Shown here piece after piece: positions 16,342 to 25,310 of a stretch of 64,000 bases of DNA. The stretch's first letter is position 1; each line of letters begins with the position of its first letter. The position numbers and the translations under genes were made by a program. The stretch is from Polynucleobacter wuianus (lineage in GTDB: Bacteria > Pseudomonadota > Gammaproteobacteria > Burkholderiales > Burkholderiaceae): NCBI RefSeq assembly GCF_001659725.1, contig NZ_CP015922.1:1364001-1428000 (forward strand), read 5' to 3'. The notes under the pieces were generated by a model. It was not told the origin of the DNA. It ran no database searches and saw only the letters and a program-made list of their open reading frames with translations.

Positions 16342-17724
16342 TTATTTAAATTGACGACTAGTTTTGGTTTTGCGATGCAAGCCAACGATGTAAAACATCG
16401 CGAGGTACACGCCTAATAAACACGGACCCAAAATCAATGCCATCCGTGCATCCTCATGAAAGCCCATTAACACCACTACTAAAAAAATAAATGCCAGAGC
16501 AAACCACGAGGAATACGGCCACCAAGGCGCGCGATAACCTAACTCGGCCACTTGCGCTTTAGTTAATGAACGACGAAATTGCATTTGCGTAAATAAGATC
16601 GCAATCCAAACCATCAAACCCACAAAGGTGACTGCGGCCATAATGTATTGGAAGGCCTTATCGGGAACAAAATAATTTAGCACTACACCTGACATGCAGA
16701 CCGCAACGGTAGCCATTACCGCGCGATGAGGAACGCCATACTTTGACAACTTAGCAAAAGGTGCTGGCGCGTAACCATTGCAAGACAAGGCATACAACAA
16801 GCGACCGCCACTGAAGATGCCTGCATTGCAAGATGAGAGTGCGGCAGTAATCACGACAAAGTTAATGACGCCTGCAGCCTCTCGCAATCCAATACGCTCA
16901 AACATCACCACAAATGGACTGCCCTGCTGCCCCACTTCATTCCAAGGGAAGATCGCCAAGATGACGAGAATTGCGCCCATATAGAAAATCAAGATGCGCC
17001 ATGCCAATGAATCAATTGCCATAGGAATGGTTTTCTTAGGGTTCTCAGCTTCACCAGCAGATAAACCAATCATCTCGATGCCAACGTAAGCAAACAACAC
17101 CATTTGCAAGGAGAGCAACATGCCACTGATACCATTTGGGAAGAAGCCACCATGCTGCCAAAGATTACTCAAACCAATTGGTTGCCAATCATTCGTAAAA
17201 CCAAACAGAATGACAGATCCACCTAAAGTAATCATGGCAACAATGGCGACCACCTTAATAAGCGCAAACCAAAATTCAAACTCACCAAATACTTTTACTG
17301 CAATGAGGTTGATTAAACCCATCATGACGATTGAGGACAGCGCCCAAATCCACTGTGGTATTTCCGGAAACCAAATTCCCATATAAATACCTACAGCCGT
17401 GACTTCAGCAATACCAACCACAATCCAGTAGGTCCAATAGCCCCAGCCCACCATATAGCCTGCTAGTGGTCCTACATAGGTATTGGCATAGGCAGCAAAA
17501 GAACCTGCTACGGGCTCATGAACCGCCATCTCGCCAAGCGTTCGCAAGACGATGAAGGCAACAATCCCTGCCAGCAGATACCCCAAAAGAATGGATGGAC
17601 CAGCGATTTGAATTGCACTCGCAGATCCCAGAAATAATCCAACGCCAATCGTTGAACCTAAGGCCATTAAACGAATGTGCCTCACTTTAAGGTGGCGTTT
17701 CAAGCCGGTTTGTTCAGTCTGCAA
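16342..17724 (-). CDS. Amino-acid permease, APC family (alanine/serine/glycine type)
   Basis: An inner-membrane proton symporter with about 12 helices. The APC signature is present (LMALGSTIGVGLFLGSASAI; AGPSILLGYLLAG; GEMAVHEP). It resembles CycA, AnsP and ProY transporters. I place the start at TTG 17724-17722 because a perfect ribosome site, AAAGGAGG, lies six bases upstream. The longer frame back to 17763 also begins with TTG but includes that ribosome site inside the coding sequence. The protein is then 460 residues. Its position just ahead of ald points to alanine or D-alanine/glycine as substrate, an inference. The 260 bp upstream hold no other gene that I can see. Confidence 0.87.
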   Translation of the reverse strand: MQTEQTGLKRHLKVRHIRLMALGSTIGVGLFLGSASAIQIAGPSILLGYLLAGIVAFIVLRTLGEMAVHEPVAGSFAAYANTYVGPLAGYMVGWGYWTYWIVVGIAEVTAVGIYMGIWFPEIPQWIWALSSIVMMGLINLIAVKVFGEFEFWFALIKVVAIVAMITLGGSVILFGFTNDWQPIGLSNLWQHGGFFPNGISGMLLSLQMVLFAYVGIEMIGLSAGEAENPKKTIPMAIDSLAWRILIFYMGAILVILAIFPWNEVGQQGSPFVVMFERIGLREAAGVINFVVITAALSSCNAGIFSGGRLLYALSCNGYAPAPFAKLSKYGVPHRAVMATVAVCMSGVVLNYFVPDKAFQYIMAAVTFVGLMVWIAILFTQMQFRRSLTKAQVAELGYRAPWWPYSSWFALAFIFLVVVLMGFHEDARMALILGPCLLGVYLAMFYIVGLHRKTKTSRQFK

Positions 17725-17984
17725 AAGAGACCTCCTTTCGATTTGTCGTTGGCGATTTACCAACGAAGCAAAGTCTAGGGAGGACTGCTCATCTGTACTA
17801 GAGGCTAAAAATAACTAAAGTGATTAAATGATTAAAAGTAAATACTCAAAAGCAATAAAACACTTTTAAATCATGAGGGGGCACACTCAGCGAGTGGATA
17901 TGACTGCAACAGAATCAGTAATTTCCTACAGGGAATCCCCTTAAGGATTTACAGCAAAATAATCGCGTTTGTTTATAGATGAAC

Positions 17985-18752
17985 TTACTTTTGATCTTGA
18001 CCGATCAAATTGAGGATCTCTGCAGCGGCAGCTAAGCCGCAAGCAGCGGTCACCATGACAGTAGAACCATAGCCAGAACATGCCAAGCCGCCAGTAGATG
18101 CGCCAGCTCTTGGTTCATGAGAGTAAATGGCTCGGATGCCGATCTTGTGTTTGAGGTTTCTTGAAAAACCATGATCTTGCCGCAGACCCTGACGTACTTT
18201 TGCTAACAATGCGTCTTGTTCAGTGCGAGATAAGTCATCACATCGAACCGAGGTTGGGTCGGTCTTTCCACCAGCAGCACCACACATGACCAAAGCACGA
18301 TTGCTTTCCCTCGCCCAAACAGATAGGGCAATTTTGGTTTGCACTGAATCTGTCGCATCTAATACATAAGCATCGCCAGGAATAATGCGATCAAGATTTT
18401 CTGGTTCGAGAAATTCATCGCAAGCAGTGATTTGAATTGCTGGATTGATTTGCAGAATACGTTGAGTCATCGCCTCTACTTTGGCTTTGCCATACTGACC
18501 TTCAAAAGCATGCAGCTGACGATTGGTATTACTCTCAGCAATGTGATCAAAATCAACCAGTACTAGATGACCAATACCGGTTCGTGCCAAGGCTTCTGCT
18601 GCCCAGGAACCAACGCCTCCTAGACCAGCCACAACAACAGAGGCTTTCTGAAAGCGCGCACGCAGATCTGGGCCATAGAGCCTAGAAACTCCCCCGAAAC
18701 GGCGTTCTTCTATGTCACCTTCTTTCAAGCCTTCAACCTTGTCTTCTGCCAT
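17985..18752 (-). CDS. tcdA: tRNA threonylcarbamoyladenosine dehydratase
   Basis: A 255-residue E1-like ATPase. TcdA (CsdL) cyclises t6A at position 37 of ANN-decoding tRNAs to ct6A. The nucleotide-binding loop VAGLGGVGSWAAEALARTG lies near residue 36, followed by LVDFDHIAESNTNRQ. Later features are CGAAGGKTDPTSVR and RAIYSHEPR. Length is close to the E. coli protein (268). Only 22 bases separate its start from the divergent pdxH start, so promoters must overlap or lie inside the genes. Confidence 0.93.
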   Translation of the reverse strand: MAEDKVEGLKEGDIEERRFGGVSRLYGPDLRARFQKASVVVAGLGGVGSWAAEALARTGIGHLVLVDFDHIAESNTNRQLHAFEGQYGKAKVEAMTQRILQINPAIQITACDEFLEPENLDRIIPGDAYVLDATDSVQTKIALSVWARESNRALVMCGAAGGKTDPTSVRCDDLSRTEQDALLAKVRQGLRQDHGFSRNLKHKIGIRAIYSHEPRAGASTGGLACSGYGSTVMVTAACGLAAAAEILNLIGQDQK

Positions 18753-18774
18753 AGCTTCTCTTTATACTGAATAA

Positions 18775-19410
18775 ATGGATTCCATTGCTCAACTCCGCAA
18801 AAACTATACCTTTGGTCAACTGTCTGAAACCGAGGTTCCACACCAGCCCTTATCCCTTTTTCAGCTTTGGTTTGATCAAGCCGTAAAAGCAGAGTGCCCT
18901 GAACCCAACTCCATGACCTTAGCAACTGCCGATAAAGCAGGAAATCCATCAGCCCGTATTGTCTTACTAAAAGGCGCTGACGAAAACGGCTTCACCTTTT
19001 TTACCAACTATGAGAGCCAAAAAGGCCAAGAATTGGCTGCCCGCCCACAAGCTGCATTGCTGTTTCACTGGCACGAGCTGGAGCGCCAAGTCCGAATTAA
19101 GGGTCTAGTTGAGCGTGTTAGCCCCGAGGAAAGTGATCAGTACTTTCATTCGCGTCCACCAGCATCACGGATTGGTGCTTGGGCCTCTCCGCAAAGTGTG
19201 GCCATTCCTAGTAGAGCATTTTTAGAAGAAGCGGAAAAACGTTTTAAATCCGAATTCGGTGATGCTCCACCACGGCCTGCGCATTGGGGCGGTTATCGTT
19301 TGCGCCCAACGGAGATTGAATTTTGGCAAGGTCGCCCTTCCCGATTACATGACCGCATCCATTACAAACTAGATGGCGGCAATTGGAACATTAGCCGCCT
19401 CGCCCCATAG
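18775..19410 (+). CDS. pdxH: Pyridoxamine 5'-phosphate oxidase
   Basis: A 211-residue FMN enzyme that oxidises pyridoxamine or pyridoxine phosphate to pyridoxal phosphate. Family segments are ARIVLLKGADENGFTFFTNY, ALLFHWHELERQVRI, SRPPASRIGAWASPQS and the C-terminal GGYRLRPTEIEFWQGRPSRLHDR. Length is standard. No ribosome site is visible before the ATG and the divergent tcdA starts 22 bases away, so the message may be leaderless or have a very short leader. Its product is the cofactor of the decarboxylase at 29873-32140. Confidence 0.96.
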   Translation: MDSIAQLRKNYTFGQLSETEVPHQPLSLFQLWFDQAVKAECPEPNSMTLATADKAGNPSARIVLLKGADENGFTFFTNYESQKGQELAARPQAALLFHWHELERQVRIKGLVERVSPEESDQYFHSRPPASRIGAWASPQSVAIPSRAFLEEAEKRFKSEFGDAPPRPAHWGGYRLRPTEIEFWQGRPSRLHDRIHYKLDGGNWNISRLAP

Positions 19411-19417
19411 TCACTTA

Positions 19418-19990
19418 CTAGACATACTGTGGCGCAATAAGCGATTTAAATTTCGCTCTAAATTTCGCCAACTTCGGGGCAACGACAGCAGCACAATATC
19501 CTTGATAAGGATGTTGCTGAAAATAATTCTGGTGATAATCCTCTGCAGGATAAATTGTTGGCGCTGGTTCGATTTGCGTCACTACCGAGTTGGCATAGAT
19601 TTTGGAATCTTCCAATTCTTGCACTACCTCGTGCGCAATCTTGATCTGCTCATCGCTGTGAGTAAAAATCACTGAGCGATATTGCGTCCCATGATCATTG
19701 CCCTGATAGTTCAATGTAGTGGGATCATGGATCACAAAAAAGATTTCTAGCAGGTCCCTAAATGAGATGGCCTCAGGATCAAATTCAATATCCACGATTT
19801 CTGCATGACCTGTTGCACCCGTACAGACGGACTCATAAGAAGGATTCGGCCGCGCACCCCCGGCATAGCCAGATACGATGCTTTTCACACCTTGAATTTG
19901 CTGATAAACAGCCTCAAGACACCAAAAACATCCGCCACCTAAGGTGGCTCGCTCTAATAGGGGTGGATTTTTATCAGTCATTTTGGTCAT
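19418..19990 (-). CDS. msrA: Peptide methionine (S)-S-oxide reductase
   Basis: A 190-residue repair enzyme that reduces methionine S-sulfoxide. The catalytic motif GGGCFWCLEAVYQQ is near residue 20, followed by GYAGGARPNPSYESVCTG and the segment YRSVIFTH. A second cysteine in QGYCAAVVAPKLAKF, near the C-terminus, could resolve the disulfide. ATG at 19990 or the internal ATG three codons later may be the true start. It converges on pdxH with seven bases between stop codons. Confidence 0.95.
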   Translation of the reverse strand: MTKMTDKNPPLLERATLGGGCFWCLEAVYQQIQGVKSIVSGYAGGARPNPSYESVCTGATGHAEIVDIEFDPEAISFRDLLEIFFVIHDPTTLNYQGNDHGTQYRSVIFTHSDEQIKIAHEVVQELEDSKIYANSVVTQIEPAPTIYPAEDYHQNYFQQHPYQGYCAAVVAPKLAKFRAKFKSLIAPQYV

Positions 19991-20039
19991 GGCTTTATCC
20001 TAATGCCTTATTTCAATGCTTGCCAACTATTAATCCACT

Positions 20040-21437
20040 ATGAATCGCTTCACTATCCAACTTGACGAAATCAAGGCCGCCTATGCCGCCGAACCCAATC
20101 CCTCGCTCGAAGTAAGGCTTGAGCGTATTGGTCGAATCGAAAGAATGGTTTCGGCAAATGAAGACAAAATCTGTAAAGCCCTCGTGGCAGATTTTGGAGT
20201 GAAAAATTCCATTGAAACTCGCCTTGTGGAATTTCAGGGAATTTATCAAGCCTGCGCATATACCCGTAAACATCTTAAAGACTGGTTGAAGCCAGTACAG
20301 ATGGATACTCCTTTTTATATGGGGGCATCGCAGGCTTGGGTTGAAAACCAATCGATGGGCGTGGTTGGCATCATGAGCCCGTGGAACTACCCAGTGAGAT
20401 TAGCCCTGCTTCCTGCAATTGCTGCTTTTGCTGCCGGCAATCGCATTTGGCTCAAACCCTCTGAACGTAGCTCACGCACATCAGGATTTTTGGCAAGCCT
20501 TATTCAGGAATATTTTCACCCTAGCGAATTTTGCGTCACCACTGGCGGCCCTGATATTGCTGAGCAGTTCGCTGCCCTTCCCTTTGCACACCTATTCTTC
20601 ACAGGCTCAGAGGCAGTCGGTAAAAAGGTCATGCGTGCAGCATCTGAAAACCTCACGCCTGTTACCCTGGAACTTGGCGGTAAATCACCCGCCATCATCG
20701 ATGCTTCCGCGAAACTTAAAGAAGTGGCTGCATCTTTGGCCTATGGCAAGCTTCTGAATGGCGGTCAGACTTGTATTGCTCCGGACTATGTTTTGATTGA
20801 AGCGGGTAACCAAGCTCAGTTCATACAAGAGTTGCAAGCTGCGGCCCAGAAACAATTTAGCAACCCCCAAGATCTGACTGGGCCAATAGATGATGCACAA
20901 TTGCAATACTGGCAACATCTTGTCAGCGATGCTGTTGACAGAGGTGCAAAAGTTATTCCACTACTCAATAATCCAGGCGCGGGCGCCAGAAGATTTGAAC
21001 CTGTGGCGCTGATAGATGTTCCTCAAGATTCCCGAGTGCTTCATGAAGAAATCTTTGGTCCTATTTTGCCAATAGTGACTATTGCAAACACTGCAGCAGC
21101 TATTTCCTATATCAATAGCAGGCCCCATCCCTTGGCCCTTTACTGGTTTGGTAAAGATAAGAAAAATTTACAGCAAGTCTTAGAACAGACCCGATCAGGC
21201 GGCGTCACGATTAACGATGTGTTCTTGCACTCAGCCCACGAGTCCCTGCCATTCGGTGGTATTGGTACGAGCGGTATGGGCAGGTATCACGGTAAAGCAG
21301 GCTTTGATACTTTTAGCTATCCAAAGTCGATCTTAGAAGTAAGTGGATTACTCGGCACTAATCTGTTCAAGGGGACAAAGTTGGCGCACCCACCTTACAC
21401 CAATAAAACTGAGCGCCTCTTAAAGCGCCTGAAGTAA
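20040..21437 (+). CDS. Coniferyl-aldehyde-dehydrogenase-like NAD(P)-dependent aldehyde dehydrogenase
   Basis: A 465-residue class 3-type aldehyde dehydrogenase. The catalytic cysteine is in GQTCIAPDY (near residue 245) and the general base in TLELGGKSP (near 211). The cofactor segment MSPWNYPVRL lies near 112. The family includes CalB, which oxidises coniferyl aldehyde to ferulate, and fatty-aldehyde dehydrogenases. The true substrate cannot be read from the sequence. The last 40 residues are basic. The stop codon abuts that of the convergent exporter gene, leaving no space for a terminator between them. Confidence 0.85.
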   Translation: MNRFTIQLDEIKAAYAAEPNPSLEVRLERIGRIERMVSANEDKICKALVADFGVKNSIETRLVEFQGIYQACAYTRKHLKDWLKPVQMDTPFYMGASQAWVENQSMGVVGIMSPWNYPVRLALLPAIAAFAAGNRIWLKPSERSSRTSGFLASLIQEYFHPSEFCVTTGGPDIAEQFAALPFAHLFFTGSEAVGKKVMRAASENLTPVTLELGGKSPAIIDASAKLKEVAASLAYGKLLNGGQTCIAPDYVLIEAGNQAQFIQELQAAAQKQFSNPQDLTGPIDDAQLQYWQHLVSDAVDRGAKVIPLLNNPGAGARRFEPVALIDVPQDSRVLHEEIFGPILPIVTIANTAAAISYINSRPHPLALYWFGKDKKNLQQVLEQTRSGGVTINDVFLHSAHESLPFGGIGTSGMGRYHGKAGFDTFSYPKSILEVSGLLGTNLFKGTKLAHPPYTNKTERLLKRLK

Positions 21438-22118
21438 TTAAACAAGTATCAGTCGCAAGGCAAACCCCATAAAGAGACTTCCAGCGAGTATCCACAGCCC
21501 TGCTGTTAAACGATGATGGTGACGGAAGTATTTTGAGAAAAATTGGCCCATCAAAATTAACGCCGTGAGATAAGCCATGCTCATCAACTGCAGAATAATT
21601 GCGAGATAAACAAAGGTAATCGCTGGATGAGCAAAATCTGGCTTAATAAATTGCGAGAAGAATGCAATAAAGAAAAAGATCGCTTTAGGGTTAGTTAGCG
21701 ACAGAGATAGCGCTGCGAATAGTGGATGCAATTGCATTAAGCGCGCTTGAATTTCAAACATCTTTGCATGAGATTGGCTTGTCCAACGTCCCATACCACT
21801 GCGTAGTAAGCCAATTCCCATCCAAGCCAAGTAGATTGCCCCAACGATACGCACCAACTGAAATAAGATTGGAGAGGACATCAATAAGGAGGCTGCACCT
21901 AGGGCAACAGCGAGCATCAGAATCGAATCGCCAATAAAGATTCCAAGCGCACCCCAAGCGCCAGAGCGCCATCCCTTTTGCGTTGCGATGGTTAATACAT
22001 AAAGCGAATTGGGGCCGGGCAACAAAATGACAAGTATGGTTCCAAGCAAGTAGCTCGAGAAATCCACAATCCCTGCGTTTGTAGGCGATAAGAGGCTTAA
22101 TGTGAACCATTCCATCAC
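21438..22118 (-). CDS. LysE/RhtB family amino-acid exporter, LeuE-like
   Basis: A 226-residue inner-membrane protein with about six hydrophobic segments. The family signature LLPGPNSLYVLTIATQKGWRSGAWGA lies near residue 33-58, and a conserved LSLTNPKAIFFFIAFF segment near 138. These match LeuE-type exporters of neutral amino acids. The N-terminal 20 residues before the first helix are longer than usual, so a start at the second methionine is possible. Substrate is not determined. Confidence 0.85.
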   Translation of the reverse strand: MMEWFTLSLLSPTNAGIVDFSSYLLGTILVILLPGPNSLYVLTIATQKGWRSGAWGALGIFIGDSILMLAVALGAASLLMSSPILFQLVRIVGAIYLAWMGIGLLRSGMGRWTSQSHAKMFEIQARLMQLHPLFAALSLSLTNPKAIFFFIAFFSQFIKPDFAHPAITFVYLAIILQLMSMAYLTALILMGQFFSKYFRHHHRLTAGLWILAGSLFMGFALRLILV

Positions 22119-22339
22119 TACATCATAATTAATTCGGGAAAACCCTTGTAATCATGGTCTCAAACTGACATAATGAGAGGCTTTTTTAAGCAATTTGATT
22201 CATCGCCCCCCAGCTCTATTTCAGCGTACCGTTTAGAAGTCATAAACACCGAAGTCCAAAAAACGCGCTGCCGCTTGTCTGATGGTCGATGCCTTTGACC
22301 ATCGCATCCTATAAAAAACCATGGGTGCAACATACGGAG

Positions 22340-22359
22340 ACATCCCTTTAAGGGGATGT
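22340..22359 (+). promoter_or_regulatory. Hairpin covering the ribosome site of the DEAD-box helicase gene
   Basis: ACATCCC (22340-22346) pairs with GGGATGT (22353-22359) across TTTAAG. The purine-rich AAGGGG ribosome site lies in the loop and right arm, and the first candidate ATG (22356) lies inside the stem. Such a structure could limit initiation and respond to temperature or to the helicase itself. This is an inference from base pairing only. Confidence 0.4.
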
Positions 22360-22367
22360 GTAATAGC

Positions 22368-23882
22368 ATGACTTTTTCTAAAGAAACTAAACACGAGTCG
22401 CAAGACTCAAAGAGCGCTGGATCAGAATTCCAGAATTTCGCCCTAGCGGCATCACTCCTTAAAAACGTTGCTGAACTGGGTTTTACCCAAGCTACTGCTG
22501 TTCAAGCTCAGGTTATTCCTGCTGCTTTAGCTGGCGGTGACTTATTGGTCAGCAGCCAAACCGGTAGCGGTAAAACCGCAGCCTTTTTATTGCCTTTAAT
22601 TAATCAACTGATTGAAAGTAACCCAAATAATTCACCTGTACCAGGTCGCGCGCAACCGAAAGTGTTAGTGCTCTGCCCTACCCGCGAATTAGCTCAACAG
22701 GTTGCCGCCGACGCAGTAAATTTAGTTCGCGGTATGAAAGGTATTCGCATTGCCACTGTTATGGGTGGCATGCCTTATGGTAAACAAATCCAAGCATTGA
22801 AAGGTGCACTGCTAGTTGTTGCAACCCCAGGTCGTTTGCTCGACTTGTGCGATAGCAAAGCAATTCGCTTAGATGATGTTAAGCAGCTCGTGATTGACGA
22901 AGCTGATCGCATGCTCGACATGGGATTTGCTGACGATCTCGAAGCCATTGATAAGCGTTGCGCTGGTCGCGACCAAACCTTGATGTTCTCTGCAACGTTT
23001 GCGCCAAAGATTATGTCTTTAGCCAATGAGTTGACCACAGACGCTAAGCGTATTGAACTTGCTCACGCAGGTGAAAAGCACGCCAACATTGAGCAGAAAT
23101 TGCACTGGGCTGACAGCATGTCACATAAGCACAAGCTACTTGAGCATATTTTGGCTGACGCCTCTCTAGATCAAGCAGTGGTGTTTGCAAGTACCCAAGT
23201 TGAAAGCGAAAAAATCGCTGACACATTGCGTGCAAACGGTTACGAAGCAACTGCTCTTCACGGTGCAATGCCTCAAGCTGTGCGTATGCGCCGCCTTGAG
23301 TCTTTACGTAAAGGTCATACCAAGATTTTGGTTGCGACTGACGTAGCGGCTCGTGGTATTGATGTGCCACGTATTAGTCACGTAATTAACTTTGGCTTGC
23401 CAATGAAACCCGAGGACTATACACACCGCATCGGCCGCACCGGTCGTGCCGGTCGCAATGGTGTAGCAATTACTTTGGTTGAACATCGTGATCGTGCCAA
23501 GATTCGAAATATCGAGCGCTTTACACAGCAAGATATTGTTGCTTCTGTTATCGCGGGTCTTGAGCCACAAGCTAAGCCTAGCTTTGGTGGTGGCGGTCGT
23601 CCTGGTGGTCGCTCTGGCGGCGGCTTTGGTGGTAACCGTTCAGGTGGTGGTGGTGGTCGTTACGGCTCTGGCGCACGCTCTGAGTCACGCTTTGGTGGCG
23701 GTGGTTCTGGTGGCGGTAATGGTGGCAACAGTGGTGGTCGTTCTGGCGATTCACGCCCTGTACGCTCTGCTGACTCCCGCCCTGCACGTTCTGCGGATTC
23801 ACGTCCAGCTCGTCCAGCGGGTGGCCCACGCTTTGCTAAACCAAAGTCCGGCGGTCAACGTCGCAACTTCAGCGGTAGCTAA
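22368..23882 (+). CDS. DEAD-box ATP-dependent RNA helicase, RhlE-like
   Basis: An RNA helicase of about 504 residues. Motifs in order are Q motif (GFTQATAVQAQ), I (SQTGSGKTAAF), Ia (PTRELAQQ), II (DEAD in VIDEADRMLDMGF), III (SAT), IV-V (VVFASTQVE, ATDVAARGIDVPR) and VI (HRIGRTGRAGR). The last 110 residues are a low-complexity tail rich in Gly, Arg and Ser, with several RSGG units and tandem SADSRPAR-type repeats; this is an RNA-binding tail as in RhlE and cold-shock helicases. I prefer ATG 22368 (MTFSKETK) over ATG 22356, which sits within a hairpin stem at no distance from the ribosome site. ubiC begins two bases after its stop. Confidence 0.92.
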   Translation: MTFSKETKHESQDSKSAGSEFQNFALAASLLKNVAELGFTQATAVQAQVIPAALAGGDLLVSSQTGSGKTAAFLLPLINQLIESNPNNSPVPGRAQPKVLVLCPTRELAQQVAADAVNLVRGMKGIRIATVMGGMPYGKQIQALKGALLVVATPGRLLDLCDSKAIRLDDVKQLVIDEADRMLDMGFADDLEAIDKRCAGRDQTLMFSATFAPKIMSLANELTTDAKRIELAHAGEKHANIEQKLHWADSMSHKHKLLEHILADASLDQAVVFASTQVESEKIADTLRANGYEATALHGAMPQAVRMRRLESLRKGHTKILVATDVAARGIDVPRISHVINFGLPMKPEDYTHRIGRTGRAGRNGVAITLVEHRDRAKIRNIERFTQQDIVASVIAGLEPQAKPSFGGGGRPGGRSGGGFGGNRSGGGGGRYGSGARSESRFGGGGSGGGNGGNSGGRSGDSRPVRSADSRPARSADSRPARPAGGPRFAKPKSGGQRRNFSGS

Positions 23883-23884
23883 AC

Positions 23885-24457
23885 ATGACTCACCGCAATC
23901 GTCTCCGTTCTGCATGGAATCGAGTCGGTTCCGGTGAAATTCATCGGGCGCCAAGAAAGTGGCAACCATGGCTAAGTGATACTGGGTCTTTAACCCAAAA
24001 AATTGAGAAAGTGATTGGTCAAAAACTGCAAGTTCAGGTTTTGCGCGACTGCCCTCAAACCTTAAATAGCGACGAGAGTCGCTATTTTCATTTCAAGATC
24101 AGACGTTGCCGCGTTCGTGAGGTCCTACTCTGCGCAAACAATATTCCTTTGGTGATGGCACATAGCGTCATCCCCACTTTGAGTTCGAGCGGTAGTAATC
24201 ACTCCGTATTGCGCTTAGGTACCAAGCCATTAGGTGCGGTGCTGTTTGCTAAAACACGAATGCACTCCAAAGCGAAGCCACCACGAGACATAGCGCGCCT
24301 TAATAAAAGAAGTGCTTTATGGAAAAAATGTTCGCGGAATTACGTGGGCCTGAGCTCACCCTTGTGGGCACGTCGGACCCTATATCGCTTGAAGGGGCAC
24401 CCCATTTTGGTCAATGAAATCTTCTTACCAGCACTACTAAATTACTCAGCCTTTTAA
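23885..24457 (+). CDS. ubiC: Chorismate pyruvate-lyase
   Basis: A 190-residue protein of the chorismate lyase family, which splits chorismate into pyruvate and 4-hydroxybenzoate, the first step to ubiquinone. Supporting segments are WLSDTGSLTQKIEKV near the start, REVLLCANNIPLVMAHSVIP in the middle, LGAVLF and the C-terminal PILVNEIFLPALL with the conserved glutamate. It is somewhat longer than E. coli UbiC (165). Translation probably depends on the helicase gene two bases upstream, an odd pairing with no obvious functional link. Confidence 0.85.
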   Translation: MTHRNRLRSAWNRVGSGEIHRAPRKWQPWLSDTGSLTQKIEKVIGQKLQVQVLRDCPQTLNSDESRYFHFKIRRCRVREVLLCANNIPLVMAHSVIPTLSSSGSNHSVLRLGTKPLGAVLFAKTRMHSKAKPPRDIARLNKRSALWKKCSRNYVGLSSPLWARRTLYRLKGHPILVNEIFLPALLNYSAF

Positions 24458-24470
24458 GAGATATTCAGTA

Positions 24471-25292
24471 TCAAATCGAGAGCCACGCCAATGTGGCTTT
24501 AATCAGAGCTTCATCGCCAGGCTCAGTTATAAATACCTCACCAAACCCAATCGCTTCTGCTGCATTAGCGATATTGCGATGAGGACATAAGGCGCTAGCA
24601 CTTTGTAGCCCCTCTAATTGATTGTTCGCAACTTGCCCCAAATAACGCACTGCTTCCGATGAAGTCAACAACCACAGCGATTTAGAAATATCCATCTCGC
24701 GTATGGCATGCCATGCTGGATTCTTTTCATCCAAAGGTACTCGAGTGTAGGTAGATATTGCCTCGACTATTGCACCCGCTTTTGTGAGCGTATCTGCCAA
24801 CCAGTCACGGCCACCCTCACCCTTAAAGATAACAATCTTTTTTGTGGGCAAATTCCACTTCAAGCTTTGCAACTCTTGCCACAAACCTTCTGAATCCCAT
24901 TGCTCATTGTTTTTTGGCACGACTACTGGGGTTGGGCTGAGCTCCAAGCCGATACCATGGTTCTTCAAGGCCATCGCGCTACTGCCGCCCATGACGCCAA
25001 TGGGAATAATTTTCTTGGAGAAATCCTGCCAATCTCGCTCAAGTAAACGCATGACAGATTCAACCGCATTGGGGCTCACGAAGATTGCTAGATCAGCATC
25101 TTTTAATGCACTAGCAATGTGATCAGCGAGCTGCTCATCATCTTTAGGAACAATCGTGAGCAAAGGAAGAGACACTATGTCTGGAAGACTACGCTTCGTG
25201 ATACCACTTTTTTCAATAGTCTGCGATAGCAATTCAATTAACTGACGAGCCTGACCACTGGGTCTCGTGATAACAATAGTTTTAGTGCTCAT
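24471..25292 (-). CDS. hemD: Uroporphyrinogen-III synthase
   Basis: A 273-residue enzyme that cyclises hydroxymethylbilane with inversion of ring D. The family is poorly conserved; recognisable parts are the start TIVITRPSGQARQL, the segment DLAIFVSPNAVESVMRLL, ILLFKGEGGR-type sequence (VIFKGEGGRDWLADTL) and LTSSEAVRYL. Its place 18 bases after hemC on the same strand confirms the call. The usual hemX/hemY genes do not follow; ubiC converges instead. Confidence 0.93.
   Translation of the reverse strand: MSTKTIVITRPSGQARQLIELLSQTIEKSGITKRSLPDIVSLPLLTIVPKDDEQLADHIASALKDADLAIFVSPNAVESVMRLLERDWQDFSKKIIPIGVMGGSSAMALKNHGIGLELSPTPVVVPKNNEQWDSEGLWQELQSLKWNLPTKKIVIFKGEGGRDWLADTLTKAGAIVEAISTYTRVPLDEKNPAWHAIREMDISKSLWLLTSSEAVRYLGQVANNQLEGLQSASALCPHRNIANAAEAIGFGEVFITEPGDEALIKATLAWLSI
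24479..24502 (+). terminator. Weak hairpin at the ubiC/hemD junction
   Basis: AGCCAC (24481-24486) pairs with GTGGCT (24493-24498), followed by TTTAAT on the plus strand. It lies inside the last codons of hemD and could act as a weak terminator for ubiC. The short T-run makes this uncertain. Confidence 0.3.
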
Positions 25293-25310
25293 CGTTATTG
25301 TTGCTAAATT

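Noticed and set aside
16342..17763. Longer start of the amino-acid permease at TTG 17763
   Set aside because: The perfect ribosome site AAAGGAGG then lies inside the coding region and points to TTG 17724.
17764..17984. Possible riboswitch (for example glycine type) upstream of the permease-ald genes
   Set aside because: I could not find the conserved core or pairings of any known riboswitch class there.
23578..23937. Long low-complexity frames on both strands over the helicase tail
   Set aside because: They are by-products of the repetitive Gly/Arg/Ser coding sequence in the real frame.
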